Origin: Fibrobacterota bacterium
GTDB lineage: Bacteria; Fibrobacterota; Fibrobacteria; UBA11236
Reading direction: 5' to 3'
DNA length: 64,000 nt
Assembly (NCBI GenBank): GCA_947482115.1
Contig: CANKII010000002.1
Location: 186,001 to 250,000 of the forward strand
Below, piece after piece: positions 53,213 through 62,069 of this stretch; position 1 is the first letter of the stretch, and the number at the start of each line of letters is the position of its first letter. The notes beneath the pieces were generated by a model that was given only the letters and a program-made list of their open reading frames with translations, made no database searches and was not told where the DNA came from. The position numbers and the translations under genes are program-made.

Positions 53213-54312
53213 ATTCCGGTGTGGTGGAATCCGCCGCCGGAGTGCAGCGGGAATTTTTCATCGGCCCCAAACGGATTTACCCGAACGTTTATCTCGCGCC
53301 CATGTCGGGCGTCACTGATATTTGTTTCCGCCAGCTCGTTTCCCGTCTGGCCCGAGGCCGCACGGGATTATTGGTTTCCGAATTTGTTTCCGTCGAAGGT
53401 CTGACGCGCGACAATCCCAAGTCGATGAAACAAATGGCTTTTGCCGAAGAGGAACGTCCGTTCTCCGTGCAAATCTTTGGTGGAGAACCGGGTCGCATGG
53501 GTTGGGGCGCAAAAATCGTCGAAGAAACCGGCGCGGATTTTGTGGAGATCAATTGCGGCTGTCCTGCTCCGAAAGTGGTGGGCAAAGGCGGCGGTTCGGG
53601 TTTGTTGAAAGACCTTCCCAATCTCGCAGCCATCGTGCGCTCAGTCAAAGCTGCGGTGTCCATTCCCGTTACGGTGAAAGTGCGCATTGGCTGGAGCGAC
53701 GAACTCATTACGCTGTTTGAAACGCAGAAGATCATCGAAGGCGAAGGCGCTTCGGCGATGGTGATTCACGGGCGCACGCGCGCACAAGGCTACAAGGGTT
53801 TGGCGAATTGGGATTTGATCGGCGAGGCGAAAGCACGGGCGACCATTCCTGTGGTCGGCAACGGAGATGTACTGCGCGTCGAACACGTTGTGGATCGTTT
53901 AAAAAAATATGGAGTTGACGGCGTGGCCGTGGGACGAGGCGCGATGCACAATCCGTGGATCTTCGCGCAAATCGCCGATGTGTATGAAGGAAAGGAACCT
54001 TCGCAGCCGACACGGGAGGATTACCTCCAATTGTTTGAGGAGTATCATCATTTGTTGCGTGGAGAGATGGACATTGAATTGCGGGCTTTGGGAAAACTCA
54101 AGCAGATGGCTGCGCGGGCGATGAAAGGCCTGCCGAGCAGCGGTCTGGCCCGTCTGTCCTTACTGCGTTCGCAATCCGTTTCGGAATTCTTCGATCATCT
54201 TCGGGCTTACTTCGAGCAGATTCCGTCGATGGAACGGGATATGGAAATGCTGGAGGATTTGAACGGGAAGGAAGACACGGAAGTGGTGTTTGGGAATGCC
54301 TACAAGAATTGA
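53185..54312 (+). CDS. dus: tRNA-dihydrouridine synthase (Dus)
   Basis: Flavoenzyme that reduces uridine in tRNA. It has VYLAPMSGVTD at the start of the barrel, the catalytic Cys in EINCGCPAPKV (NxGCP motif, ~124-126), GGGSGLLKDL, and RTRAQGYKGLANWDLIG, with GNGDVL and GRGAMHNPWIF near the flavin phosphate. A C-terminal helical domain follows. The tracked start GTG 53185 overlaps glyA; GTG 53221 is another option. The last 19 codons (EDLNGKEDTEVVFGNAYKN) recur three times downstream as non-coding copies, making the gene's 3' end the apparent insertion point of the accessory region. Confidence 0.93.
   Translation: MQTVSAIPVNSGVVESAAGVQREFFIGPKRIYPNVYLAPMSGVTDICFRQLVSRLARGRTGLLVSEFVSVEGLTRDNPKSMKQMAFAEEERPFSVQIFGGEPGRMGWGAKIVEETGADFVEINCGCPAPKVVGKGGGSGLLKDLPNLAAIVRSVKAAVSIPVTVKVRIGWSDELITLFETQKIIEGEGASAMVIHGRTRAQGYKGLANWDLIGEAKARATIPVVGNGDVLRVEHVVDRLKKYGVDGVAVGRGAMHNPWIFAQIADVYEGKEPSQPTREDYLQLFEEYHHLLRGEMDIELRALGKLKQMAARAMKGLPSSGLARLSLLRSQSVSEFFDHLRAYFEQIPSMERDMEMLEDLNGKEDTEVVFGNAYKN
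54283..54310 (+). repeat. dus-tail repeat A (the gene's own 3' end)
   Basis: Encodes VVFGNAYKN at the end of dus. Reference copy for repeats B, C and D; the segment GTGGTGTTTGGGAAT is identical in A, B and C, and all copies end TA[CT]AAGAATT. Confidence 0.9.
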
Positions 54313-54438
54313 TTTTCCCATGCGTTGTTTTTTTGCGGAATAGCCGCGGCGGGTGACAAAAAGGCCATAAAATCCTTTCGTGCGCGTTCCCCTCCATTCT
54401 ATCTTCCTTCACATCAGAACCTATTCCAGGGAGAAACG

Positions 54439-54858
54439 ATGAAAACCATTCCCACCAAATTCGGATTCCTGCTCCTTTTCGGGGCCATTGCCGCAATCGT
54501 GGCCTGCAATAAAAAAGAGCCGAGAGTCTATTTCGGAAACCTGAAAAGCGGCCAGCAAGTTGAAAGCCCGTTCAAAGTCGAGATGAAATGCGAGAACCTT
54601 GTGGTGGAACCCGCCTCAAAAGGCGTCAACGAGGGCCACGGGCATTTCCACATCATCATCAACAGTCCGATGCCGCCGGCAAACTCGCCGATCCCGGTTG
54701 ACCCCATGCACATCCATTACGGACAGGGACAGAATGAAACGGAGCTGAATCTCCCCCCGGGAGAATACGATCTTCTCCTGCAATTTGCGTATGGAAATCA
54801 CGTGCCTTATGACCCGCAAATCACGAGCGACATCCTCCACGTCACGGTCACCAAGTAG
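54439..54858 (+). CDS. DUF4399 lipoprotein
   Basis: Start ATG 54439 is set by CAGGGAGAAA; the signal ends FGAIAAIVACNKKE (lipoprotein). The 115-residue domain has RVYFGNLKSGQQVESPFKVEMKC, a His-rich EGHGHFHIIINSP, and PMHIHYGQGQNETELNLPPGEYDLLLQFAYGNHVPYDP, matching DUF4399. Function unknown; the His clusters could bind metal. First gene after the dus tail. Confidence 0.85.
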   Translation: MKTIPTKFGFLLLFGAIAAIVACNKKEPRVYFGNLKSGQQVESPFKVEMKCENLVVEPASKGVNEGHGHFHIIINSPMPPANSPIPVDPMHIHYGQGQNETELNLPPGEYDLLLQFAYGNHVPYDPQITSDILHVTVTK

Positions 54859-54881
54859 GTTCTAAAGTTCAAGGAGGAACC

Positions 54882-56153
54882 ATGAAACCCATTTGGACAC
54901 TGGCAGGCTTTTTGACATTGGGAATTGCCGCGGCAATTCACGCTGAGGTGTTGATCAAACCCAATGATCCGAACATCAATTATTACGGGCGTTTTGATTT
55001 TTCCAATTCCGCGACCACGGTGCCGTTCAACTGGCCGGGCAGTGTCATCGAGGCCGGTTTCCCCGGACCTTCAATCGGCGTCGAGCTGAACGACGGGAAC
55101 GGCAGCTATTTCAATGTGGAAATCGACGGCGCGCTGGTGGATTCCCTTTTGCCCACGACCACCACTCACCGGACAATCCGCACCAACCTCTCCGCCGGTA
55201 ATCACACAATCCGGATCACCTTGCGTTCCAATGGTCTGAACTGTTCCTTCAGCGGTTTTTATCTCGCCAATGGGATGTCCTTGGTCGCGCCGCCCGCCAA
55301 GCCGCTCCATAAGATCGAATTCATCGGCGACTCATGGACTGCGGGCGATGTCATCGGCCAGACCACCGGAACCCCCAACCTGAAATATTTCAACGCGTCC
55401 CTGACCTACGCACGGCGTTCCACCATTGCCTTCCATGCGCAGGATATTCTTGTCGCACGCGGCGGAGCCGGCTTGATCAAAAGTCAGGGCAACGCCGCGA
55501 CAATGCCCACGCGGTATCCGAAGACGCTATGCGACGGCACGGCCAACTGGGATTTCAACTCGTGGACTCCCGATTTGGCGGTCATTTTCTTGGGCATCAA
55601 CGATTACACCATCGGCGGCGTCACGGACACAAACTTCCGGGCGACTTACCGGACGTTCATTAACACGGTGCGCGGGCATTATCCGAACGTGCCGCTTATT
55701 TTGGTGGGCTTGGCGGGAAGCACCCTGACCAACGTGCAGGCTGTGGCGACATCATTCACCGGTACTACGGTTTTTTCCAGCCCCATCACTCTGGCCAATG
55801 CGAAGGCGCTTTACCAGCATCCCAATCAGGCGCAGCACCAGCAGATTGCCGATTCGCTGGTTGCGGTGATCAAGCGGGTGATGGGTTGGGATACCGCGGC
55901 GACTGTCGGAATCCAGGCTTCACAGACGGGACATGAAGCGCGAACTCACGGAGATACGTTTATTAAAACGTCCTTGGATAAAATTGTTTTTCCTGCGGAT
56001 CTCACGGGGGTGAACAAGGAGATCATCGCGTTTGATTATTCCGGGAGATCGATCCGGAAATGGGTTACGGAAAAGCAGACGGTTTTTCTCACGGGGGATA
56101 TGAATCTTCCTGCGGGGTTGTATTTCCTCAAAACGAGGGCAGTGGGGAAATAG
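54882..56153 (+). CDS. CE2-like secreted carbohydrate esterase with C-terminal sorting-type tail
   Basis: Signal peptide (LAGFLTLGIAAAIHA) and an N-terminal jelly-roll (~30-125, YGRFDFSNSATTVPFNWPG, GNGSYFNVEIDGALV) as in carbohydrate esterase family 2. The SGNH hydrolase domain carries nucleophile Ser in IEFIGDSWTAGD, Asn in LGINDYTIGG and catalytic His in YQHPNQAQHQQIADSL. The last ~75 residues form a beta-rich tail (VFPADLTGVNKEIIAFDYSGRS ... LPAGLYFLKTRAVGK). It resembles the FCB-group C-terminal sorting domains and the tail of the protein at 3-1460. Predicted to deacetylate plant polysaccharides. Confidence 0.82.
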   Translation: MKPIWTLAGFLTLGIAAAIHAEVLIKPNDPNINYYGRFDFSNSATTVPFNWPGSVIEAGFPGPSIGVELNDGNGSYFNVEIDGALVDSLLPTTTTHRTIRTNLSAGNHTIRITLRSNGLNCSFSGFYLANGMSLVAPPAKPLHKIEFIGDSWTAGDVIGQTTGTPNLKYFNASLTYARRSTIAFHAQDILVARGGAGLIKSQGNAATMPTRYPKTLCDGTANWDFNSWTPDLAVIFLGINDYTIGGVTDTNFRATYRTFINTVRGHYPNVPLILVGLAGSTLTNVQAVATSFTGTTVFSSPITLANAKALYQHPNQAQHQQIADSLVAVIKRVMGWDTAATVGIQASQTGHEARTHGDTFIKTSLDKIVFPADLTGVNKEIIAFDYSGRSIRKWVTEKQTVFLTGDMNLPAGLYFLKTRAVGK

Positions 56154-56245
56154 CTCCAGGAATTGATGCTTCATCCATTTAGTTCCTACCCTTTAGGGAG
56201 TAATGCCCCTAACCCCCATGCGCGTCAAACCGATGAACGGATGAA

Positions 56246-57391
56246 TTGAGCGAATCCAACCTGTTATCCGCACCGGAGGTCCCCTCGGTTCTTCCAGCGA
56301 ACCCAGGTTTAGAAGAAGAAGCCGGCAAAAGACTGAAATTCGGAAAATCCAACGATTTTCAAACCGAACTCCGGCGGCGCGTCGAGGAGTTCTTCCAGAC
56401 CACAGGGCGAGCGCAGCGCGATTGCCCGAGCATGTATTTCAAGACGGGAATTATTCTGGTCGCATTCGCGGCCTCCTACGCGGGACTGACGTTCTTCGCT
56501 TCCACATGGTGGCAGGCCTTGCCCTTCGCCATTCTCCTCGGCATCACCATGGCCGAGATCGGTTTCAACGTCCAGCATGACGGCGCACACCAGGGCTATT
56601 CAAGCCGCCCCTGGATCAACAAGCTGATGGCGATGACGTTGGACGTGATCGGCGGCAGCTCCTATATCTGGCATTGGAAGCATGACATCTTTCACCATAC
56701 CTACGTCAACATCGCGGGCCACGATGCCGATATCAACTTGGGCGTTTTCGGGCGGCTGAGCCCCCAACAGAAACGGCACGCATATCACCGCTGGCAGCAT
56801 TTCTACCTGTGGCCCTTATACGGTTTCCTCGCCTTCAAGTGGCTGTTCTATGACGATTTTCGCGATGCCCTCACCGGCCGGATCGGGGCATTCCGGATTC
56901 CGCGGCCCAAGGGCTGGGAAATGGTGCTTTTCCTCGGGGGCAAGGCGGTCTTTTTCACCTTGGCGTTCGCGATTCCCATGCGGATCCATCCGGTTTGGGT
57001 GGTGCTGCTTTGCTACGGGGTGGTGGCGGGAGTGTTGGGCCTCGCGCTCAGCATGGTGTTTCAGGTGGTGCATGTCGTGGAACAGGCGGAATTCCCCATG
57101 CCGCGATCCGACACCGGCCGCATCGAAAAAGCGTGGGCCGTCCATCAGGTGGAGACCACGGTCAACTATGCCCGCGACAACCGGACGGTGACATGGCTGG
57201 TGGGAGCCCTCAATTTCCAAATCGAACATCACCTGTTCCCCCGGATCTGCCACATCAATTACCCGGCCATTTCCAAGCTGGTGGAAAGCACCTGCTGCGA
57301 ATACGGAGTGCAATACTCCCAACATGCGTCATATGGCGCCGGTTTGGCGTCGCATTTCCGCTGGTTGCGCAAGATGGGGTTGGCCGCGTAA
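56246..57391 (+). CDS. Membrane fatty-acid desaturase
   Basis: Di-iron acyl-lipid desaturase with all three His boxes: HDGAHQG (HxxxH), HDIFHHTYVN (HxxHH) and FQIEHHLFP (QxxHH). Several membrane helices are present (LVAFAASYAGLTFFAS, ALPFAILLGITMAEIG, PLYGFLAFKWLFY, WVVLLCYGVVAGVLGLALSMVF). 381 aa. Starts at TTG 56246; no in-frame ATG fits. Most similar in layout to front-end/linoleoyl-CoA-type desaturases, although no cytochrome b5 domain is present. Confidence 0.9.
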   Translation: MSESNLLSAPEVPSVLPANPGLEEEAGKRLKFGKSNDFQTELRRRVEEFFQTTGRAQRDCPSMYFKTGIILVAFAASYAGLTFFASTWWQALPFAILLGITMAEIGFNVQHDGAHQGYSSRPWINKLMAMTLDVIGGSSYIWHWKHDIFHHTYVNIAGHDADINLGVFGRLSPQQKRHAYHRWQHFYLWPLYGFLAFKWLFYDDFRDALTGRIGAFRIPRPKGWEMVLFLGGKAVFFTLAFAIPMRIHPVWVVLLCYGVVAGVLGLALSMVFQVVHVVEQAEFPMPRSDTGRIEKAWAVHQVETTVNYARDNRTVTWLVGALNFQIEHHLFPRICHINYPAISKLVESTCCEYGVQYSQHASYGAGLASHFRWLRKMGLAA

Positions 57392-57393
57392 AA

Positions 57394-57426
57394 TTTCACA
57401 ATGGCGCCCTCGGCTCCATTGTGAAA
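57394..57426. terminator. Perfect inverted repeat between convergent genes
   Basis: 11-bp arms TTTCACAATGG / CCATTGTGAAA with an 11-nt loop, 3 bp after the desaturase stop and shortly before the lipoprotein stop at 57464. No T run follows on the plus strand, so a terminator is likely but not certain. Confidence 0.5.
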
Positions 57427-57463
57427 CATGTCGTCAAATAGTTTCATTTTTAACAGTGGGAAG

Positions 57464-57952
57464 TCAGTTCGTTTCACACGAAGAGGCGGCGGCAAAGCAC
57501 TTGGTTCCCGAAAAACGAACCCTGTTTCCGGTTTTCTTTCCCTGCTCGTAGAGCTGGTAGTATCCCTCGACGGACGAAGAATCAATGCGCGTGATTTGGA
57601 CGTTTGCGCTGAGGGTCCGGCAAGGTAGGCCGACATGCCAAGGATCGGGATAGCATTCCCAGGCGTCGAGATTTTCGCTACTCCCCACTTCGAGGCTGTC
57701 CAGGTTCGGGTTGCGGATCCGGAATGATTCGCCTTCCTGCACAATCGAAGTCAGATCGATATGCTTGTGGTCATCCAAAAGGTTTTCGCTTCCGGGGCAG
57801 CCTTGTGGAAGGATGTTGAGACGCACGGTTTGGGGCGGATTCCAAGGGGTGCCACGGCAATAGTTGCCTATGAAAACTGTTTGGTACTCGACCTTCGATT
57901 CCGTACAACCGAAAAAGAGGACGGCGAGAAGCAGGGGGCCGTGCGTTTTCAT
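57464..57952 (-). CDS. Hypothetical lipoprotein sharing its leader with the gene at 59128
   Basis: Start ATG 57952 with AGAGGTG. Signal MKTHGPLLLAVLFFGC ends in a lipobox. The mature ~145 residues are Cys-rich (five to six Cys), beta-type, with no family recognised. Its promoter, ribosome-binding site and first ~9 codons are nearly the same as those of the barrel gene 59128-60633, although the mature proteins are unrelated. Confidence 0.7.
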   Translation of the reverse strand: MKTHGPLLLAVLFFGCTESKVEYQTVFIGNYCRGTPWNPPQTVRLNILPQGCPGSENLLDDHKHIDLTSIVQEGESFRIRNPNLDSLEVGSSENLDAWECYPDPWHVGLPCRTLSANVQITRIDSSSVEGYYQLYEQGKKTGNRVRFSGTKCFAAASSCETN

Positions 57953-58013
57953 GGGCACCTCTGGGTGATAGTGAAACAAGTGTACATCAAATCCCGGTCA
58001 TAAAAATTTTCGG
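57923..58013 (-). promoter_or_regulatory. Shared leader module 1 (promoter, RBS and signal-peptide start)
   Basis: On the minus strand: ACCGGGATTTGATGTACACT, then CTATCACCCAGAGGTGCCC, then ATGAAAACGCACGGCCCCCT. Parallels leader module 2 at 60605-60698 with the same order of blocks and only scattered differences. Confidence 0.6.
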
Positions 58014-58126
58014 GCATTTCCGACCGCTTTGGGCAAGAACGAGACGATCACACTGCGTCAATTATCCGTTCGAACGACCTTTATTTTCGTAGTTTAAAAT
58101 CTCCATCCTAAACCAGGAGTCGACTC

Positions 58127-59077
58127 ATGTCTGACCAGAAAATCATCGTGGTGTTGGGCGCAACCGGGGCGCAGGGCGGCGGGCTCGCGCGCGCCATCCT
58201 CAATGATCCCTCAAAGACATTTTCCCTTCGCGCCGTGACGCGCAAGCCGGACTCGGATAAGGCGAAAGCCTTGAAAGCTGCCGGCGCGGAGGTCGTGACT
58301 GCCGACCTCGACGATGTGGAAAGCCTCACAAAGGCCTTCTCGGGTGCTTACGGGGTTTACGGCCTCACCAACTTTTGGGAACACTTTTCGCCGGAGAAGG
58401 AAACGGCTCAGGCGAAAAACATCGCCGAGGCCGCCAAGGCTGCCGGAGTGCGGCATGCGATCTGGTCCACCTTCGAGGACGTTCGCGACAAGGTTCCGCT
58501 CGCGGACACCCGCATGCCCACCTTGCTCGGGAAGTACAAGGTTCCGCATTTCGACGCCAAGGCGGAGGCGAATGCGTTCTTCCGCAATGCCGGAGTGCCG
58601 ACCACTTTCCTGTTGACTTCGTTCTACTGGGACAACCTGATTTATTTCGGTCTTGGTCCCAAGAAAGGCCCGGACGGCGTACTGGCCATCACCTTTCCCA
58701 TGGGCGACAAGAAGCTGCCCGGCATCGCCGCAGAGGATATCGGCAAGTGCGCTTTGGGTGTTTTCAAGGCCGGAGACAAGTACATCGGTAAAACGGTTGG
58801 CGTTGCCGGCGGGCACCAGACCGGGGCGCAGATGGCGGCCTCGCTGTCCAAGTCTCTGGGTCAGGAAGTGCGTTACAACGCTGTGCCGGCTGACATGTAT
58901 CGCGGTTTCGGTTTTCCGGGCGCGGACGAGATGGGCAATATGTTTCAGTACAAGGCCGACTTCGAGGAAGCCTACTGCGGCGTGCGCAACCTCGACGAAT
59001 CGAAGGCCCTTAATCCCTCGATCCAGAGTTTCGATCAGTGGCTGGCGGTCAATAAGGACAAGATTCCGCTGGAGTGA
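58127..59077 (+). CDS. NmrA-family NAD(P)-binding protein
   Basis: Atypical short-chain dehydrogenase of the NmrA type. The N-terminal Rossmann motif VVLGATGAQGGGLARAIL is followed by AGAEVVTADLDDVESLTKAFSGAYGVYGLTNFWE and PTTFLLTSFYWDNL. 316 aa. Probably a redox-sensing or isoflavone-reductase-like protein without known substrate. AGGAGTCGACTC precedes ATG 58127. It lies in the accessory region just before dus-tail copy B. Confidence 0.85.
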   Translation: MSDQKIIVVLGATGAQGGGLARAILNDPSKTFSLRAVTRKPDSDKAKALKAAGAEVVTADLDDVESLTKAFSGAYGVYGLTNFWEHFSPEKETAQAKNIAEAAKAAGVRHAIWSTFEDVRDKVPLADTRMPTLLGKYKVPHFDAKAEANAFFRNAGVPTTFLLTSFYWDNLIYFGLGPKKGPDGVLAITFPMGDKKLPGIAAEDIGKCALGVFKAGDKYIGKTVGVAGGHQTGAQMAASLSKSLGQEVRYNAVPADMYRGFGFPGADEMGNMFQYKADFEEAYCGVRNLDESKALNPSIQSFDQWLAVNKDKIPLE

Positions 59078-59101
59078 TCTCAACATCGACGGTTAGACGC
59101 C

Positions 59102-59129
59102 GTGGTGTTTGGGAATACATACAAGAATT
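59102..59129 (+). repeat. dus-tail repeat B
   Basis: Differs from copy A only at the three bases of one codon. Reads VVFGNTYKN then TAA, in the dus frame. The TTA at its right end is also the stop (TAA) of the minus-strand barrel gene. Confidence 0.88.
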
Positions 59130-60633
59130 AAAGTACGCGATAGCACACGGTGATGCCGAATTCTGTTCCCGAGGCATCCTGCGTGCGGGTGGCTCCGAAT
59201 CGCTCCAACTGCGAGGGAAAGGACAACAGGCCCTCGATCCCCAAAGCCTCCTTTAGCAGGCCCAGCCCGAAGCCTAGGGAAAAGGCGCTGTAAGCGGCCG
59301 GATCGTCGGGCTTTGGATTGAGCTGGACGCTGCGTGTGGGCACGCGCGGCGAAGGCAAGAATGGATCGAAATGGAACTCGCGATACCCAGGAACGCTCTT
59401 GGCATCCTGTCGCCAAGTCCAGCCGGCCCGCAGGGCCAGGCTCATGTTGTCCGGGAAACGGAACCAGGGCAGACGTTCGACCTGCTGTTCCACGCCCAGA
59501 GAAAACCGGTGGTAGCGTTCGTCTTGGATACTGTCGACGTCGTAGGAGTGTCCGGAGGTTTCCCACTCCAGCAGCAGGGTACTCATCTCCCTGAAGCTGA
59601 AACTTCCACCCAGCCCAAAGGCATTGATGTCGCGCGTTTCATGCATGGCATTGATCTTGTTGCCCTTTTTGAACGGGTTCTGATTGCCTTTGATTGCGGC
59701 ATATCCCTGGGCATCTTCGGAACGGTGGGCAAAGCGTAGGGCCGGTGCCAGCTTGAACTCCCGCACCTTGAGGGTGTACATCCATTGCGTTTGCAACGTC
59801 CAATAATCGGTCCAGACGATCGGATATTCCGCGCTCGCGCCGCCTGCTTGACGATACGCGCCGAAGAATCGCTCCGTTCCCAATTCCAGTACCACGTCAC
59901 TGATTAAGGGCAGTGACTGGGTGCCTCCGAAGTCGGCCAATAAACCGTAACGCGGAAGCGTGAGGGTGGCGACCCGTTCCAAGCGTCCCGACGGAGTCTG
60001 CAAGCTGTCAAAGCGGCCTCCGAATCCGGCGAAGGCGTCCACCTCCAAGTACGGAAGCAACTGGCTGCCGATGTCGAAACGCAATGCGGGGATTGCGAGG
60101 ATCACACGGTTCATGTCTCCGGAATAATCCATGTTCCCGATGGCGACATGGACTGCAAGCCCCACCCTCAACAGGCCTGAGGCGGGACCCGCGACCAGAT
60201 CGACGCCAAACAGCGAGGTTCCCGTTTCCACACTGTCGCCGCCTTTGGCCTGGTAGGTCTCCGCCTGCCGCTGGTAGTAGAGGGTGGCACCGACTATGCC
60301 GGGTTTAAAGAAACCCAGTTGCGGGATGGCATAGTCTGTGTGGTCAATGGCCAGAGAGTCCCCATCCGTAGAACGGCTGGTGCCGAGAATTTCAAATCCG
60401 GCCGAAACACGTTCCGGGTGGGTTTCCAGAAGACCCAAGGGTGATCCACCTTGGTCATAGAGATTGTAAAGCTGGGCATTGGTGAATCGGGGTTCGCCCA
60501 GAGCCAGGTTACGCAGGGAATTGCTGCCGGAGGCGCTGCGGTTGGCTGGCGGCGCTTCCGGAAATATCTGGGTCAGTCCCGGCATGGAGGCTAGGGAAAT
60601 AGCGGCGAAGAACAGGGGGCCGGGCATTTTCAT
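59128..60633 (-). CDS. Predicted outer-membrane beta-barrel protein
   Basis: 501 residues with signal peptide MKMPGPLFFAAISLASMPGLTQ. The mature chain is made of many alternating 8-12-residue strands separated by Gly/Asp/Pro turns (SAGFEILGTSR, GLAVHVAIGN, LSLALRAGWTWR, SLGFGLGLL, TEFGITVCYRVL). It ends in a hydrophobic residue, consistent with a FadL/PorV-size barrel. No closer family recognised. Its stop codon lies in dus-tail repeat B and its leader matches that of the gene at 57464. Confidence 0.7.
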   Translation of the reverse strand: MKMPGPLFFAAISLASMPGLTQIFPEAPPANRSASGSNSLRNLALGEPRFTNAQLYNLYDQGGSPLGLLETHPERVSAGFEILGTSRSTDGDSLAIDHTDYAIPQLGFFKPGIVGATLYYQRQAETYQAKGGDSVETGTSLFGVDLVAGPASGLLRVGLAVHVAIGNMDYSGDMNRVILAIPALRFDIGSQLLPYLEVDAFAGFGGRFDSLQTPSGRLERVATLTLPRYGLLADFGGTQSLPLISDVVLELGTERFFGAYRQAGGASAEYPIVWTDYWTLQTQWMYTLKVREFKLAPALRFAHRSEDAQGYAAIKGNQNPFKKGNKINAMHETRDINAFGLGGSFSFREMSTLLLEWETSGHSYDVDSIQDERYHRFSLGVEQQVERLPWFRFPDNMSLALRAGWTWRQDAKSVPGYREFHFDPFLPSPRVPTRSVQLNPKPDDPAAYSAFSLGFGLGLLKEALGIEGLLSFPSQLERFGATRTQDASGTEFGITVCYRVL

Positions 60634-60698
60634 CGGGCGCCTCGGGGTGAGAGTACGTATAGTGTATACTCAAATCCCGGTTATGGATATTTGTGCGT
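60605..60698 (-). promoter_or_regulatory. Shared leader module 2
   Basis: On the minus strand: ACCGGGATTTGAGTATACAC, TACTCTCACCCCGAGGCGCC, then ATGAAAATGCCCGGCCCCCT. TATACACT-like -10 and GAGG ribosome-binding site. Same block order as module 1. Confidence 0.6.
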
Positions 60699-60758
60699 GT
60701 TTCCAATCACCTTTTGAAAATGAGGGTGTCCCTTTTTGGAAGATGGGAATAAAACCTA

Positions 60759-60819
60759 GAGGATTTGATCGGTAAGGAAGAGTCGGAAGTGGTGTTTGGG
60801 AATACGTATAAGAATTGAA
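60759..60819 (+). repeat. dus-tail repeat C (long copy)
   Basis: About 60 bp matching the dus 3' end beyond the 28-bp core. It reads EDLIGKEESEVVFGNTYKN and TGA against EDLNGKEDTEVVFGNAYKN in dus. Not attached to any gene upstream. The next minus-strand gene stops 2 bp to its right. Confidence 0.9.
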
Positions 60820-60820
60820 G

Positions 60821-61405
60821 TTATTGTCTGAAGACGAGTTTTGGACCGGACTTGTCTTGTTGGAATTCAATGATTCTGTATAGGAATCGGTTCGCCCTTA
60901 ATCCGGATCGAATTTGACGGCCGATTACCAGATCCCCACTGGCAAGCTGTGAAATAAAGTCGTTCGTGTAAATCCCTTTTCTTGTGTTGAAGGGCGGGCT
61001 AGATTTTTCGAATACATCAGATACGGATTTGTTGAATTCGATGTAGCCATCCCACCTGCCATCATCACGATCCAAACGTTTTCCTACGGCACCCGCAATA
61101 TTCTGGGAATTCGGTAATCCATCCTTTGAACCACGAAGGGATAAAGCGGCTTTATCCTGTTTAAGTGCTAATTCCAATTCTGGTTTTGAAATCCATCCGT
61201 CACTATCGTGGTCGCAGATTTTCAAAACATCTTTGCTTGCCTTCATGCTGTCAGAGCGGACATTTTGATATACCGCACTCGCGATACTGTAGATCAAGTT
61301 GTTTCTGATGGCTGCCAAAGTATCTGGAGTTTGCGCCGAATAAACAATGGAGAATCCTGAAATTGAAATGAGCATGACAAGCTTAAAAAACGGAGCTTTT
61401 CTCAT
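60821..61405 (-). CDS. Secreted EF-hand-like hypothetical protein
   Basis: 194 residues; AAGGAGTAAAG precedes the ATG. Signal peptide KLVMLISISGFSIVYSA. A canonical EF-hand calcium loop ICDHDSDGWISKPELELAL lies near residue 70-85, and a second weaker loop LDRDDGRWDGYIEF near 112-125. The C-terminus is basic, with no other family. The gene looks more AT-rich than the housekeeping genes, which fits the accessory setting. Confidence 0.7.
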   Translation of the reverse strand: MRKAPFFKLVMLISISGFSIVYSAQTPDTLAAIRNNLIYSIASAVYQNVRSDSMKASKDVLKICDHDSDGWISKPELELALKQDKAALSLRGSKDGLPNSQNIAGAVGKRLDRDDGRWDGYIEFNKSVSDVFEKSSPPFNTRKGIYTNDFISQLASGDLVIGRQIRSGLRANRFLYRIIEFQQDKSGPKLVFRQ

Positions 61406-61446
61406 TCTTTACTCCTTACGGTCCATTCGGTCGAAGTTGTTTGAAT

Positions 61447-62028
61447 TTACGAACCCTGCAGTAGCCGCATGGCATAGTCACGAACATCTTTCGGCCATTC
61501 CTTCGTCAGCTCTTCGAGTTTATTGACATCTCCGGCATACAAGGCTCTGGAAGCCTCTTCGAATCCCGGAAGATTTCCCGACATGGCCCACATGAAATTC
61601 CCCGCAGCGTCGCGCGCCTTTCGCGCATGCTCCTTGTCGGGATCGCGCCGCTTCGCTTCTTCCACTAGTTTGCGCAATGTTCCCGAGGCTCCCTGCGGTT
61701 GCTGTTCCAGCCATTCCCAATGGCGGGGGAGAAGTGAAATCTCACGGCAGACAATCCCGAGCTTCGGACGTCCCGGTCCGGTTCGCGGAGTTGTGGCCTC
61801 CTCTTTGGGTGTGAAGAGCGGATGTGCAGGAAGTTTACGCAGAACATCTTCTGGCGTGCCGCGAAGATCGAAATCCACCTGCTTGCCGGTGCGATCATCG
61901 AAGATTAAAAGCGCAGCGTTGTCGCCGCTGTCCAAGTGCTTTTTGGACTCGAGGACAATTGATTTGATATCGCCGGAAAGCAGAAGTTTGGTTCCGGAGA
62001 AGGCTGTGTAGGTGTTGTTGGTTTCCAT
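61447..62028 (-). CDS. DUF2239 family protein
   Basis: 193 residues matching DUF2239 over its length: YTAFSGTKLLLSGDIKSIV, ALLIFDDRTGKQVDFDLRG and CREISLLPRHWEWLEQQPQGASGTLRKLVEEAKRRD. Members of the family are cytosolic and of unknown function. The gene is preceded by two TTACCCGGGTAA-type palindromes (62070-62100). Confidence 0.88.
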   Translation of the reverse strand: METNNTYTAFSGTKLLLSGDIKSIVLESKKHLDSGDNAALLIFDDRTGKQVDFDLRGTPEDVLRKLPAHPLFTPKEEATTPRTGPGRPKLGIVCREISLLPRHWEWLEQQPQGASGTLRKLVEEAKRRDPDKEHARKARDAAGNFMWAMSGNLPGFEEASRALYAGDVNKLEELTKEWPKDVRDYAMRLLQGS

Positions 62029-62069
62029 AAATCCCTCTTTTTATCCCGTTTTAAGGGAGGATAAATATT

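Noticed and set aside
54283-54310. dus-tail repeats as a dif (XerCD) site
   Set aside because: The 28-bp length fits, but no inverted arms or central 6-bp spacer typical of dif are visible.
58211-59086. 291-residue minus-strand ORF
   Set aside because: Antisense to the NmrA-like gene.
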